Assembly: GCF_024505145.1 (NCBI RefSeq)
Contig: NZ_JANIAA010000028.1
Coordinates: 62,001-126,000, forward strand
Reading direction: 5' to 3'
Origin: Streptomyces rugosispiralis
GTDB lineage: Bacteria; Actinomycetota; Actinomycetes; Streptomycetales; Streptomycetaceae
DNA: 64,000 nt
Both the position numbers and the translations under genes were made by a program. The notes below the pieces were generated by a model. It was not told the origin of the DNA. It worked only from the letters and a program-made list of their open reading frames with translations, and made no database searches. Positions 7,806 through 16,506 of this stretch are shown in pieces. How positions within the stretch are numbered: position 1 is the first letter of the stretch; each line of letters opens with the position of its first letter.

Positions 7806-8147
7806 GCGAGAGGCGCCCGATCTCTGGCGCCGCATCGTCGGACACTTTACCCCATGGCTGACCCCCGGCGCATTCGTCGTGGGGTCTTCGTGCTGTTCGG
7901 GGTCCGGTCGGGGGCGGGGTGGGGTTGAGATTGGGGTTGAGGTGGGGTGGGTTCGGGGATGGTTTGAGGGGGATTTGGTGTGGTTTTGGGGTGGATTTTC
8001 GGGGTGTCCGTGGGGTGGAAGCGGCTGTTGGGGTGCGGGAGTTGGGCGTACGGTGGGGGTTCGGAGTGCCGCGTGGAGCAGGGTGTGGTTGATCCCCTAA
8101 TGTGGCTTTTGTCGTCCACGCCGTCCACGTTCTTGGGGAAGGGACTC
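7806..8147. other. gene-free G-rich tract
   Basis: 342 bp with no credible gene. From about 7870 to 8035 the plus strand is made of G runs separated by T/A (GGGGTGGGGTTGAG type), with four-G runs spaced closely enough to allow several G-quadruplexes on the plus strand. Open frames here are only by-products of this bias. The downstream end must contain the promoter of the Zn-ribbon gene; GGGGAAGGGA before ATG 8148 is its ribosome site. Confidence 0.55.
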
Positions 8148-8312
8148 ATGGAGCGCACCGTCGTCCGTTGTGCTGAGGGGCATGTGTTCAGCACCTCCTC
8201 GTTCCCGATGCAGCACCTCACCGTCGACCGCATCGGCCCCGGCCGGTTGCTGCGGTGTCCGCGTTGCGCTCGGCTCCGGCACGCGGTGCCGGTGGGAGCC
8301 GATAAGCGCTGA
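8148..8312 (+). CDS. small conserved zinc-ribbon-like protein
   Basis: 54 aa, ATG 8148 with GGGGAAGGGA upstream; longer in-frame starts (e.g. 7980) read into the G-rich tract and are unlikely. MERTVVRCAEGHVFSTSSFPMQ and RCPRCARLRHAVPV give CxxGH...CPRC, a compact metal-binding ribbon. Short proteins of this form are conserved next to dcd in Streptomyces as far as I recall; no function is known. It precedes dcd by about 90 bp on the same strand. Confidence 0.7.
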   Translation: MERTVVRCAEGHVFSTSSFPMQHLTVDRIGPGRLLRCPRCARLRHAVPVGADKR

Positions 8313-8404
8313 GCGGTAGCCGATGAAGTCGCAGGGTGCGGGCCCGGTCCGGTGGGACCGGGCCTGTGCCGTGGGGGCACCTGTGATGTGCGTATCCTCT
8401 TTGC

Positions 8405-8980
8405 GTGCTTCTCTCAGACAAGGACATCCGGGCCGAGATCGACGCCGGGCGGGTGCGGGTTGATCCGTACGATCCGGCGATGGTGCAGCCGTCGAGTATC
8501 GATGTAAGGCTGGACCGGTTCTTCCGGGTGTTCGAGAACCACCGCTATCCGCATATCGACCCGGCGGTGGAGCAGCCCGATCTGACGCGGCTGGTGGAGC
8601 CCGAGGGCGAGGACGCGTTCATCCTGCATCCCGGGGAGTTCGTGCTCGCCTCGACGTACGAGGTCGTGACGCTGCCGGACGACATCGCCTCGCGGCTCGA
8701 GGGGAAGTCGAGTCTGGGGCGGCTGGGGCTGCTGACGCACTCCACGGCGGGGTTCATCGACCCCGGGTTCTCCGGGCACGTCACGCTCGAGCTGTCGAAT
8801 GTCGCGACGCTGCCGATCAAGCTCTGGCCGGGGATGAAGATCGGGCAGCTGTGCATGTTCCGGTTGACCTCGCCCGCGGAGCATCCTTACGGTTCCGCCC
8901 GTTACGGTTCCCGCTATCAGGGGCAGCGCGGGCCGACGCCCTCGCGGTCGTTCCAGAGCTTCCACCGGACGAAGGTGTGA
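8405..8980 (+). CDS. dcd: dCTP deaminase
   Basis: 191 aa, GTG start (protein MLLSDKDIRAEID). Converts dCTP to dUTP, or directly to dUMP in bifunctional actinobacterial forms, feeding dTMP synthesis. Diagnostic sequence: QPSSIDVRLDRFFRVF, EGKSSLGRLGL (phosphate-binding S-S-R), GFIDPGFSGHVTLEL with the catalytic Glu, and SRYQGQRGPTPSR at the C-terminus, which closes over the nucleotide. Length is normal for the family. The next gene, a phosphoribosyltransferase, overlaps its stop by 4 bp, so the two are translationally coupled. Confidence 0.97.
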   Translation: MLLSDKDIRAEIDAGRVRVDPYDPAMVQPSSIDVRLDRFFRVFENHRYPHIDPAVEQPDLTRLVEPEGEDAFILHPGEFVLASTYEVVTLPDDIASRLEGKSSLGRLGLLTHSTAGFIDPGFSGHVTLELSNVATLPIKLWPGMKIGQLCMFRLTSPAEHPYGSARYGSRYQGQRGPTPSRSFQSFHRTKV

Positions 8981-9483
8981 GCGGCGTGGACGAGCAGCGC
9001 GAGAACCTTACGTACGAGCGGTTCGGGGTCGCGGTCCGCGAGCTGGCGGAGAAGATCGCCGGTGATGGCTACGAGCCCGACATCGTGCTCTCCATAGCCC
9101 GTGGCGGGGTCTTCGTGGCCGGTGGGCTGGCGTACGCGCTCGACTGCAAGAACATCCACCTGGTGAACGTGGAGTTCTACACGGGCGTGGGGACCACCCT
9201 CGACATGCCCGTGATGCTCGCGCCCGTGCCCAACGCGATCGACTTCTCCGACAAGAAGGTGCTGATCGCCGATGACGTGGCGGACACCGGCAAGACGCTG
9301 AAGCTGGTCCGGGACTTCTGCGTCGGCACGGTCGCCGAGGTGCGCAGCGCGGTGATCTACGAAAAGTCCCAGTCGCTGGTGAAGTGCGAGTACGTCTGGC
9401 AGCGCACCGATCAGTGGATCAACTTCCCGTGGAGCGTCGAACCGCCCGTGGTGCGGCGGGAAGGGCAAGTGCGGGACGCCTGA
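8977..9483 (+). CDS. phosphoribosyltransferase-domain protein
   Basis: 168 aa from GTG 8977, which overlaps the dcd stop (GTGA); GTG 8986 is an alternative. The fold is type I PRTase: IVLSIARGGVFVAGGLAYAL near the N-terminus, and KKVLIADDVADTGKTLKL, the PRPP-binding loop with the paired acids. It resembles the xanthine-guanine/hypoxanthine-type and other uncharacterised PRTases coupled to dcd. A nucleotide-salvage role fits the dcd neighbour but the base is unknown. A strong hairpin follows at 9521. Confidence 0.88.
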   Translation: MSGVDEQRENLTYERFGVAVRELAEKIAGDGYEPDIVLSIARGGVFVAGGLAYALDCKNIHLVNVEFYTGVGTTLDMPVMLAPVPNAIDFSDKKVLIADDVADTGKTLKLVRDFCVGTVAEVRSAVIYEKSQSLVKCEYVWQRTDQWINFPWSVEPPVVRREGQVRDA

Positions 9484-9520
9484 CGCCGGTGACCATGTCG
9501 CGTAGATGTCGCGTAGATGA

Positions 9521-9542
9521 GGGGCCCGCCGGTGCGGGCCCC
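9521..9542. terminator. bidirectional terminator hairpin
   Basis: GGGGCCCGC pairs with GCGGGCCCC around CGGT, followed by TTGGT. It lies between the convergent phosphoribosyltransferase and Yip1 genes. Confidence 0.75.
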
Positions 9543-9606
9543 TTGGTCATGCCGGCTCATGTGGCTCACGCGGCCCATGCCGCTCACGCGGCCTGTGGTG
9601 CCGGCC

Positions 9607-10563
9607 TTACAGCGTTCCCAGCTTCAGCAGGCTCAGCAGCGCGATCAGCTGGAGCGCCGACGCGCCCAGCGCCTTCTGCCACGGCAGGTCGTGCGACTTG
9701 CTCACCATCGAGGTGAAGAGTGCGCCCGCCGCCAGCCAGGTCGCCCAGCCCAGCACCTTCACCAGCGAGCTGTCCCCGCCCAGGAAGAGCGCGAACACCA
9801 GCCGCGGCGCGTCCGTGATCGACATGATCAGCATGGACAGGCCGATGGTCGGCGCCCAGGTGCCGTCGCCGCCCAGCTGGCGGGCGAGGGTGTGGGTGAC
9901 GGCGCCCAGGATCAGTCCACTGATCAGCATGGCGACGCCCGCGGTGAGCACCCACGGGATGCTGTTGGACATGGGGGCGTTGAGGACGTCCTTACGGGCG
10001 TCATCGAAGCTGAAGACCGCCAGCAGACCGTAGATGAAGGTCACGATCAGCGCCGGGCCCCACACCGCGTAGTCCCGCATCTGCCAGAAGGTGGCCGACG
10101 GGCGCAGCACGATGCCGCTCAGCAGTTGCTGCCAGTGCAGCCGGGGGCCGGTGGGCGCGGCCGTGGAGGAGCCTGCGCGGTACGTCTGCCCGCCGTAGCC
10201 GTCGTCGTACGAACCGGGGCCCTGGCCGTACGGGTCGTACGCGTCGGGCGCCTCGCCGACGCTGAACTGCTGTGTATGGCCCGAGTTGTTGTCGGCGTAC
10301 CCGCCGCCGCCCTGTCCGTACGGTCTCTGCCCCTGGCCGTAGCCTCCGGCGCCGGGGCCCTGCCCGGGTCCGGGGCCGTAGTGCGGGTCCTGGCCGCCGA
10401 AATACTCCGGCTCTCCCTGTGAGGAGGGCTGCTGCCACTGCGGCTGCTGCTGACCGCCGTACGGGGCGTTCTGTCCGTACGGCGGTTGCGGCGGCCGCTG
10501 CTGCTGCCCTTGTTGCGCGGAGTGGGAGTCCCGTCCGCGTCCGATCCTGAATCCAGCCACCAT
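9607..10563 (-). CDS. Yip1-domain membrane protein with Gln/Gly/Pro-rich N-terminus
   Basis: 318 aa. Residues ~15-130 are low complexity (Q, G, P, Y rich; PYGQ and GQGP motifs) and predicted disordered. From LHWQQLLSGIVLRPSATFWQMRD the Yip1 domain begins, with about five hydrophobic helices (PALIVTFIYGLLAVF, WVLTAGVAMLISGLILGAV, TIGLSMLIMSITDAPRLVFAL, VLGWATWLAAGALFT, GASALQLIALLSLL). The family has no defined bacterial function. The disordered tail faces the cytoplasm by inference. Upstream lies a tandem-repeat tract that belongs to the next gene's 3' end. Confidence 0.8.
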   Translation of the reverse strand: MVAGFRIGRGRDSHSAQQGQQQRPPQPPYGQNAPYGGQQQPQWQQPSSQGEPEYFGGQDPHYGPGPGQGPGAGGYGQGQRPYGQGGGGYADNNSGHTQQFSVGEAPDAYDPYGQGPGSYDDGYGGQTYRAGSSTAAPTGPRLHWQQLLSGIVLRPSATFWQMRDYAVWGPALIVTFIYGLLAVFSFDDARKDVLNAPMSNSIPWVLTAGVAMLISGLILGAVTHTLARQLGGDGTWAPTIGLSMLIMSITDAPRLVFALFLGGDSSLVKVLGWATWLAAGALFTSMVSKSHDLPWQKALGASALQLIALLSLLKLGTL

Positions 10564-10714
10564 TCGAACGTACCCGGTCGTCGCGGGCCGGGTGCGGGAG
10601 CTGTGCGAGCGGACCGGGCATTGCGGCCGAGCTGTGACATCCCTTAAGGGGGTCCCTTATGGGTTTTCCCCCGGTGGGGGGTGGGGCGCGCCGGTGTGTC
10701 CGACCGGTCCTTGC

Positions 10715-10840
10715 TTGCTTTGGTCCGGGTCCGGGTCCGGGTCCGGGTTCTGGTCCGGGTCCTGGTCGTTGTTTGGGCCCTAGCCCTTGTCCGGGCTCTG
10801 GTCCTTGTCCGGGTTCTGGTCCCGGCCCTAGTCCTTGTCC
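10715..10840 (-). repeat. minisatellite containing the stop codon of the FG-GAP gene
   Basis: Read on the minus strand, an 18-bp unit starts inside the last codons of the FG-GAP gene: GGACAAGGACTAGGGCCG (10840-10823, TAG is the stop). Related units follow at 10810-10793 (GGACAAGGACCAGAGCCC), 10792-10775 (GGACAAGGGCTAGGGCCC) and 10774-10757, with 12-bp short forms (GGACCAGAACCC) and a terminal GGACCC run. The repeat fills most of the 264-bp gap to the Yip1 gene. Confidence 0.8.
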
Positions 10841-12417
10841 GCCGCGAACGGCTTGCTGCTGAAGGCCTCCTTGTCCGCCGTGCCGTCCGTGATCCACCAC
10901 CACTCGGGACGCTCGCCGTACCGCGAGAAGGCCAGACCGGGGCCCCACGCCAGGACGACCTCGTCCTTACCGTCGTGATCGAAGTCCGCGACGGCGTAGA
11001 GCCGGGCCGCGCGCTCGCCCTTACGGATGGACTTGCCGTCCACGACGGCGGGTGCCGAGCGGGTCAGCAGATGACGCCTGGCGATGCGGGTCGTGGCGGG
11101 ATGGGAGCCCCGCAGGGTGAGCAGCTCCACGCCGCCCCGTCCGAGCGAGACGGCCAGCTCGTCGGTGCCGTCCCCGTCCGTGTCGGCGGCGGCCAGGGTG
11201 CCCGACATCCCGGGCACCTTGAGGGGGTGCGGAACGGAACCGGCCGTCCGTGACGCCCTCTTGTGGTAGACGCTCACCGTATTGCCGATGTCCGGCCGCT
11301 CCGTCTCCACGCCCGGCTCGTCGTTACGGGTGCCGCTGTCGCCGACCGCGACATCGCGGCGGCCGTCGCCGTCGAAGTCGCCGAAGGCGATCGAGTTGCC
11401 CTCGCGCAGCCTGCGGCCCGTGTGGCTGAGGCCGTGGGGCCCGGCGGGGAGGAGGGTGGAGCCGGACTGGTCGTTGTCGTTGATCGCGTGCACCACCAGA
11501 TCGGTGGCGCGGTGGCCGTCGGCGGTGTCGGCGATCGTGTCGGCGATGAGATCGCTGATCTCGCCGTGGCCCTCCAGCGGGCTCGCGTACGGCACGATCC
11601 GGGCGGCCCTGCCCGCCCGGTTGAACGGCCCGTACAGCACCAGCAGCGAGCGCCGGTCCGCGCGGACCAGGGCCAGGTCGTGGTGGCCGTCGCCGTCGAA
11701 GTCGCCGACCGTGGGGCGCTGGGCGTCCACGCCGTCGTCCGGGCCGGTCAGCTGGACGCGGGCGGCGGCGCGGGTGCGGTGGGGGCCGCCGGGGCCGCCC
11801 CAGGAGATGTAGGGGACGGTCCGGACGGTGGCCTGGGTGCGCTCGGTCTCCTGCTTGCCGAGTGCCTCGCCCGCCGTGGTGGTGACATCGGCGTAGCCGT
11901 CGCCGTCGAGGTCGGCCGTGGCCACCTCGGTCGCGCCCGCGACGGTGACGTCCTGGGACGGCAGGCCGAGGTCGCGGTGGCGGAGCACGGTCCGGGTGGC
12001 GGGATTCAGGCCGTGGGACGAGCCGTGGACGAAGGCGATCCGGCTGGGCAGCCCCCCTTTGCCGGACGGGACGGGGACGCGCAGATCGGGGTAGCCGTCG
12101 CCGTTGACGTCGTCCGGCAGCCGGCTGCCCTTGCCGTGGGGGACGGGCGCGGTCGCGGTGGGGGTGATGACGGAGCTGTCGCGGCGGCCCTGGGCGCCGC
12201 CGTCGTCGGGGCCGCAGGCGGTGAGCAGCAGCGCCAGACAGGCCGCACCGGCGGCGACGGAGGTGGCCACAGAGGCGGTGGGGACGCGGGGGACGCGGGC
12301 GTGGGGGACGCGAGGGACGCGAGGGACGCGAAGGACGCGAGGGACGCGGGGGAGGGAGCGGCGTCGGGGGCCCGGGACGCGACCGGGTGGTGCGGTGGGG
12401 GGAGGTGCGGGCGTCAT
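10828..12417 (-). CDS. FG-GAP/VCBS-repeat lipoprotein
   Basis: 529 aa. A basic repeated leader (RVPRVLRVPRVPRVPHARV) precedes a hydrophobic stretch and the lipobox LLLTAC near residue 66, so the protein is probably a surface lipoprotein; a later start nearer the signal peptide is possible. The body holds about six FG-GAP/calcium-binding repeats of the form D-x-D-G-D-G: DVNGDGYPDLRV, ADLDGDGYADV, GDFDGDGHHDLALV, GDFDGDGRRDVAV, ADTDGDGTDELAV, ADFDHDGKDEVVL, consistent with a seven-bladed propeller. Ligand unknown. The leader is encoded by a 9-12 bp GGGACGCGA-type minisatellite (~12296-12360), and the stop codon lies inside a second minisatellite. Confidence 0.85.
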   Translation of the reverse strand: MTPAPPPTAPPGRVPGPRRRSLPRVPRVLRVPRVPRVPHARVPRVPTASVATSVAAGAACLALLLTACGPDDGGAQGRRDSSVITPTATAPVPHGKGSRLPDDVNGDGYPDLRVPVPSGKGGLPSRIAFVHGSSHGLNPATRTVLRHRDLGLPSQDVTVAGATEVATADLDGDGYADVTTTAGEALGKQETERTQATVRTVPYISWGGPGGPHRTRAAARVQLTGPDDGVDAQRPTVGDFDGDGHHDLALVRADRRSLLVLYGPFNRAGRAARIVPYASPLEGHGEISDLIADTIADTADGHRATDLVVHAINDNDQSGSTLLPAGPHGLSHTGRRLREGNSIAFGDFDGDGRRDVAVGDSGTRNDEPGVETERPDIGNTVSVYHKRASRTAGSVPHPLKVPGMSGTLAAADTDGDGTDELAVSLGRGGVELLTLRGSHPATTRIARRHLLTRSAPAVVDGKSIRKGERAARLYAVADFDHDGKDEVVLAWGPGLAFSRYGERPEWWWITDGTADKEAFSSKPFAADKD

Positions 12418-12819
12418 CGGGCCACCTCAACCCATCAGGGCGGCTGAGGCAACCCATCAGCGCGGCCGAGGCCAAGGGGCACGGCACTTCGTTACGAGGG
12501 TGATGCCGGGCACCCCGGCCGACGGCCACTCGGTGATCTTTCCGGATGATGCGGGATTGATCAGTCCGCTTGACTGTAAAGATGACCTTTGGAGCACAAG
12601 GCCCGTCCAGGACATTTACGGATGCCGTGTTGGGCATGATCCTGTAGGGAATTCGCAACGTCGTTGTGAGAAGGGATACTTCACGGCCAGTATCGGTACG
12701 TCCGGCGGGGAACTTCGATGCGGAAAAGCGGGGGCGACCATGTGCTTGACGCACGGTGTACGGATGACGGGTGAGGCGGCGAGACCGGTGGAAGAGGGCG
12801 CGGGCGGGGTGTAGTCGCG
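12418..12819. other. divergent promoter region
   Basis: 402 bp between the FG-GAP gene (minus) and the sensor phosphatase gene (plus). It is less GC-rich than its flanks (e.g. TTGACTGTAAAGATGACC at 12568) as expected for promoters, but I cannot pair a -35 and -10 with confidence. No gene is seen. Confidence 0.4.
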
Positions 12820-15800
12820 ATGTCGGACGGGAGTGCTCGGCCGGCGGGGGAGGATGCCGCTCGCCTGCCGCTGAGCGAGGGTGCTAGAAATAGCGACATG
12901 GCCGGACTTTTCGGTCGACCACGGGTTCCGCTGGCCCGCACGATGACCGACTGGCGCCCACGCGGTCGGCGTGAGGGGCCCCGCTCGGCATGGGAGCGAC
13001 GTGGGCGGCGCGTTCAGCAGGACACGCAGGACCAGCAGGACCGACAGGACCGACAGGATCAGCGAGACCAGCGAGATCAGCGAGACCAGCGAGATCAGCG
13101 AGGTCAGCGAGGTCAGCGAGACCAGCGAGATCAGCGAGATCAGCGAGATCAGCGAGACCAGCGAGACCAGCGAGACCAGCGAGACCAGCGAGACCAGCGA
13201 GACCAGCGAGGTCGGCGCGACGAGCGAGACCAGCGAGGTCATCGAGACCAGCAAGGTCAGCGCGACGAGCGAGACCGGCGAGACCGGCGCGATCAGTGGG
13301 ATCAGCGCGGTCAAGCCGATCCGCAGGGCTCGCCGGACCCTCGTGAGCGCTGGGGTCCGCAGGGTCGGCAGAGCACGTATACCCAGCTGAGCCCGCATGG
13401 ACGGCCGCCGGTGCGGACCGGCTGGAGCGGCCGCGGATCGGGCCCCGGCCCCGGCGGCCCCAACGGCCCCGGCGCCCCCAACGGCCCCGGCTATGGGCGG
13501 CGGCCCCGCTGGCATCCCGGGCGCGGCGTGCGCACCGTGGCCGGCCAGGTCTTCGTCCTGCAGGTCGGCGTCGTGCTGCTGCTGGTCGTCGCCGCCGTCG
13601 TGGCGCTCGTCCTGCAGTCCCGCTACGACAGCGAGCGGGAGGCCCGTAACCGCTCCATGGCGGTCGCCGAGAGCTTCGCGAACGCGCCCGGCATGGTGAG
13701 CACGCTGCGCGGCCACGATCCCAGTGCCGTGCTGCAGCCGCTCGCCGAGCGGGCCCGTAAGGCCTCCGGGGTCGACTTCGTCGTGGCCATGACGCCGCAG
13801 GGGATCCGCTACACCCACCCCAACCCGGGCCGGATCGGCAAGCACTTCATGGGCAGCATCCGCCCGGCGGCCGAGGGCCGGACGGTCCAGGAGACCTTCA
13901 CCGGCACCCTCGGCCTGTCCGTACGGTCCGTGGTGCCCGTCAAGGACGCCCAGGGGAAGGTCGTCGGCCTGGTCGCCGCCGGTATCACGATCAAGAAGGT
14001 GAGCGGCGCCGCCGACCATCAGCTACCGCTGCTGTTCGGCGCGGCCGCGGCCGCCATGGCGCTCGCCACGGTGGGCACGGCCCTGGTCAGCAAGCGGCTG
14101 CGGCGCCAGACCCACGGGCTGGACCCGTCCGAGATGACGCGGATGTACGAGCATCATGACGCGGTGCTGCACTCGGTGCGCGAGGGTGTGCTGATCGTCG
14201 GCGGCGACGGGCGGCTGGTGCTCGCCAACGACGAGGCGCGCCGGCTCTTCGACCTCCCGCCGGACGCCGAGGGCCGCCTGGTGTCCGAGCTCGGCTTCGA
14301 TCCGCACACCGCCGCGCTGCTGGCGTCCGGGCGCCCCGCCACCGACGAGGTCCATACGGCGGGTGAGCGGCTGCTGTCCGTCAGCCACCGCCCCACCGAC
14401 CGCGACGGCGGCCCGCCCGGCAGCGTCGCCACCCTGCGCGACACCACGGAGCTACGCGCGCTGTCCGGCAAGGTCGACCTCGCGCGCAACCGCCTCAAGC
14501 TGCTGTACGACGCGGGCGTCTCCATCGGCACCACGCTGGACGTGGTGCGCACCGCCCAGGAGCTGGCGGAGTACGCGGTGGCCCGGTTCGCCGACTACGT
14601 ATCGGTGGACCTCGCGGACTCGGTGCTGCGCGGCGAGGAGCCCCCGGACGGGGTCTCGGGCATCGGCGCCCCGGACGCGGGCTCGTGGGCCGCCGTGGCG
14701 GCCGCGGACGGCGGCCGTACGGTCCTGCGCCGTACGGCCCTCAGCGGCATCCGGGACGACGGCCCGCTGTACCCCCTCGGCATGCTGATCGAGTTCGGCC
14801 CCAGCGCGCCCCAGGCCCGGGGGTTCCGCAGCGGAGCGGTCACGGTCGAGCCGGTCCTGGGCGACTTCGGCGGCTGGCAGGAGCAGGACCCCGAGCACGC
14901 CCGCCGGATCGTCGACTACGGCATCCATTCGATGATCACGGTCCCGCTGCGAGCCCGGGGCGTCGTCCTGGGCGTGGCCAGCTTCATGCGCGCGGAGAAG
15001 CCGGAGCCCTTCGAGGAGGACGACGTCTCCCTCGCGGAGGAGCTGGTCACCCGGGCCGCCGTGAGCATCGACAACGCCCGCCGCTACACCCGCGAGCACA
15101 CCATGGCGGTGACCCTCCAGCGCAGCCTGCTGCCCCGGATGCTCCCGGAGCAGAACGCGCTGGATGTGGCCTTCCGCTATCTGCCGGCGGAGTCGGGGGT
15201 CGGGGGTGACTGGTTCGACGTCATCCCGTTGCCGGGGGCGCGGGTGGCGCTGGTGGTGGGTGATGTGGTGGGGCACGGTCTGCACGCGGCGGCGACGATG
15301 GGGCGGCTGCGGACGGCGGTGCACAACTTCTCCACGCTCGACCTCCCGCCCGATGAGATCCTCTCCCATCTGGACGATCTGATCGCGCGGATCGACCAGG
15401 ACGAGGGTCCTGGTGGGCCGGACGGCGACGGCAGTGGTGGTGGAGGTGGCAGTGAGGGCATCACGGGAGCCACCTGTCTGTACGCGATCTACGATCCGGT
15501 GACGCGGCGCTGCACGATGGCGCGGGCCGGTCATCCGCCGCCCGCGCTGGTGCGTCCGGACGGCTCGGTGGAGTTCCTGGACCTGCCCGCGGGGCCGCCG
15601 CTGGGCCTGGGCGGGCTGCCGTTCGAGACGGCCGAGCTGGAGCTGCCCGAGGGCAGCCATCTGGTGCTCTACACGGACGGGCTGATCGAGAAGCGCGACC
15701 GGGACATCGAAACGGGTCTGGAGATGCTGCGCGGCGCCCTGGCCCGCCCCGGCCGGACGCCCGAGGACGCCTGTACGGCGGTGCTGGACGCGCTGCTGCC

Positions 15801-16254
15801 CGATCGCCCGAGCGACGACATCGCGCTCATCGTGGCCCGTACGAGGGTGCTGGAGCCCGGTCTGACCGCCGACTGGGAGGTGCCGTCCGATCCGGCGCAG
15901 GTGGCCGAGGTGCGGGCCGCGGTGGCCCGGAAGCTGGCGGAGTGGGAGCTGGGCGAGGTCGCGTTCACGACCGAGCTCATCCTCAGCGAGCTGATCACCA
16001 ACGCGATCCGCTACGCGACCGGTCCGATCCGGGTGCGGCTGCTCTGCGACCGCAGCCTGATCTGCGAGGTCTTCGACACCAGCAGCACCTCCCCGCATCT
16101 GCGGTACGCGGGGACGACGGACGAGGGCGGCCGGGGGCTCTTCCTGGTCTCGCAGTTCGCCGACCGCTGGGGCACCCGCTACACCGCGGACGGCAAGGTC
16201 ATCTGGACCGAGCAGGCGCTGCCGCTGTCGAGGAACGGCAAGCCGCGGGCGTAA
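12820..16254 (+). CDS. membrane sensor with Cache-like, PAS, GAF, SpoIIE phosphatase and HATPase domains
   Basis: 1144 aa from ATG 12820; ATG 12898 (MAGLFGRPRV) is an alternative, with TAGAAA seven bases upstream that could serve a leaderless transcript. Order: N-terminal region, a DQR repeat linker (~67-165), TM1 (~241-266), an extracellular Cache-like sensor (GVDFVVAMTPQGIRYTHPNPGRIG), TM2 (~402-424), PAS (~440-545, VREGVLIVGGDGRLVLANDEA), GAF (~555-760), SpoIIE/PP2C (~780-1010; GGDWFDVIPLP, VGDVVGHGLHAA, HLVLYTDGLIE) and anti-sigma-type HATPase (~1018-1138; ELITNAIRYA, GGRGLFLVSQFADRWG). Such proteins dephosphorylate anti-anti-sigma factors and may rephosphorylate them through the ATPase domain. 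The sensor resembles CitA/DcuS ligand domains, but the ligand is unknown. The stop codon TAA abuts a MITE-like insertion. Confidence 0.9.
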   Translation: MSDGSARPAGEDAARLPLSEGARNSDMAGLFGRPRVPLARTMTDWRPRGRREGPRSAWERRGRRVQQDTQDQQDRQDRQDQRDQRDQRDQRDQRGQRGQRDQRDQRDQRDQRDQRDQRDQRDQRDQRDQRGRRDERDQRGHRDQQGQRDERDRRDRRDQWDQRGQADPQGSPDPRERWGPQGRQSTYTQLSPHGRPPVRTGWSGRGSGPGPGGPNGPGAPNGPGYGRRPRWHPGRGVRTVAGQVFVLQVGVVLLLVVAAVVALVLQSRYDSEREARNRSMAVAESFANAPGMVSTLRGHDPSAVLQPLAERARKASGVDFVVAMTPQGIRYTHPNPGRIGKHFMGSIRPAAEGRTVQETFTGTLGLSVRSVVPVKDAQGKVVGLVAAGITIKKVSGAADHQLPLLFGAAAAAMALATVGTALVSKRLRRQTHGLDPSEMTRMYEHHDAVLHSVREGVLIVGGDGRLVLANDEARRLFDLPPDAEGRLVSELGFDPHTAALLASGRPATDEVHTAGERLLSVSHRPTDRDGGPPGSVATLRDTTELRALSGKVDLARNRLKLLYDAGVSIGTTLDVVRTAQELAEYAVARFADYVSVDLADSVLRGEEPPDGVSGIGAPDAGSWAAVAAADGGRTVLRRTALSGIRDDGPLYPLGMLIEFGPSAPQARGFRSGAVTVEPVLGDFGGWQEQDPEHARRIVDYGIHSMITVPLRARGVVLGVASFMRAEKPEPFEEDDVSLAEELVTRAAVSIDNARRYTREHTMAVTLQRSLLPRMLPEQNALDVAFRYLPAESGVGGDWFDVIPLPGARVALVVGDVVGHGLHAAATMGRLRTAVHNFSTLDLPPDEILSHLDDLIARIDQDEGPGGPDGDGSGGGGGSEGITGATCLYAIYDPVTRRCTMARAGHPPPALVRPDGSVEFLDLPAGPPLGLGGLPFETAELELPEGSHLVLYTDGLIEKRDRDIETGLEMLRGALARPGRTPEDACTAVLDALLPDRPSDDIALIVARTRVLEPGLTADWEVPSDPAQVAEVRAAVARKLAEWELGEVAFTTELILSELITNAIRYATGPIRVRLLCDRSLICEVFDTSSTSPHLRYAGTTDEGGRGLFLVSQFADRWGTRYTADGKVIWTEQALPLSRNGKPRA
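13021..13300 (+). repeat. in-frame 9-bp repeat coding (DQR)n linker
   Basis: Roughly thirty units of CAGCGAGAC/CAGCGAGAT (with CAGCGAGGT and GACGAG variants) encode Asp-Gln-Arg triplets. Because the unit is a multiple of three, copy-number change would lengthen or shorten the linker without breaking the gene. Confidence 0.85.
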
Positions 16255-16442
16255 GAGCCTGTGTCATATCCCCGGCCGGGCGTGCGGCGCCTGGCACGCA
16301 CGCTCGCGGCGTTGCCGAAACGCCCATGTGGCTCCGCCACGAGGGGGCTCCGGCGCCTTGCGATCGCACGCGCCCCCAGCTACCGCTGGGAGGTGCCCCC
16401 TGACGCCGCACGCTGATCCGACCGGGGATATGACACAGGCTC
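16255..16442. mobile_element. MITE-like element with 22-bp terminal inverted repeats, TAA target duplication
   Basis: 188 bp. Left end GAGCCTGTGTCATATCCCCG, right end its complement CGGGGATATGACACAGGCTC, flanked on both sides by TAA (16252-16254 and 16443-16445). The left TAA is the stop codon of the sensor gene. The interior carries the short palindromic segments (CCCAGCTACCGCTGGG, GGCTCCGGCGCCTTGCG) that I know as dispersed non-coding repeats in Streptomyces genomes. There is no transposase. A 3-bp TNA-type duplication fits mobilisation by an IS5/IS1031-like enzyme elsewhere in the genome, which is inference. Confidence 0.7.
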
Positions 16443-16449
16443 TAAGAGC

Positions 16450-16482
16450 GAGGCCCGCCCGCGCGGTGCGCGGGCGGGCCTC
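16450..16482. terminator. strong terminator between convergent genes
   Basis: GAGGCCCGCCCGCGC pairs with GCGCGGGCGGGCCTC around GGT. It now lies beyond the MITE-like insert relative to the sensor gene, so the element has moved the gene's terminator 188 bp downstream. Confidence 0.8.
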
Positions 16483-16506
16483 GTCATCGTCGGTACGGCG
16501 AGTGCG

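Noticed and set aside
7771..8100. 109-aa plus-strand ORF
   Set aside because: Crosses the tRNA and the G-run tract; composition (G, W, V) reflects the tract only.
12616..14019. long minus-strand ORF opposite the sensor gene
   Set aside because: Its LVSLISLVSL run is the complement of the (DQR)n coding repeat; no ribosome site and no recognisable domain.
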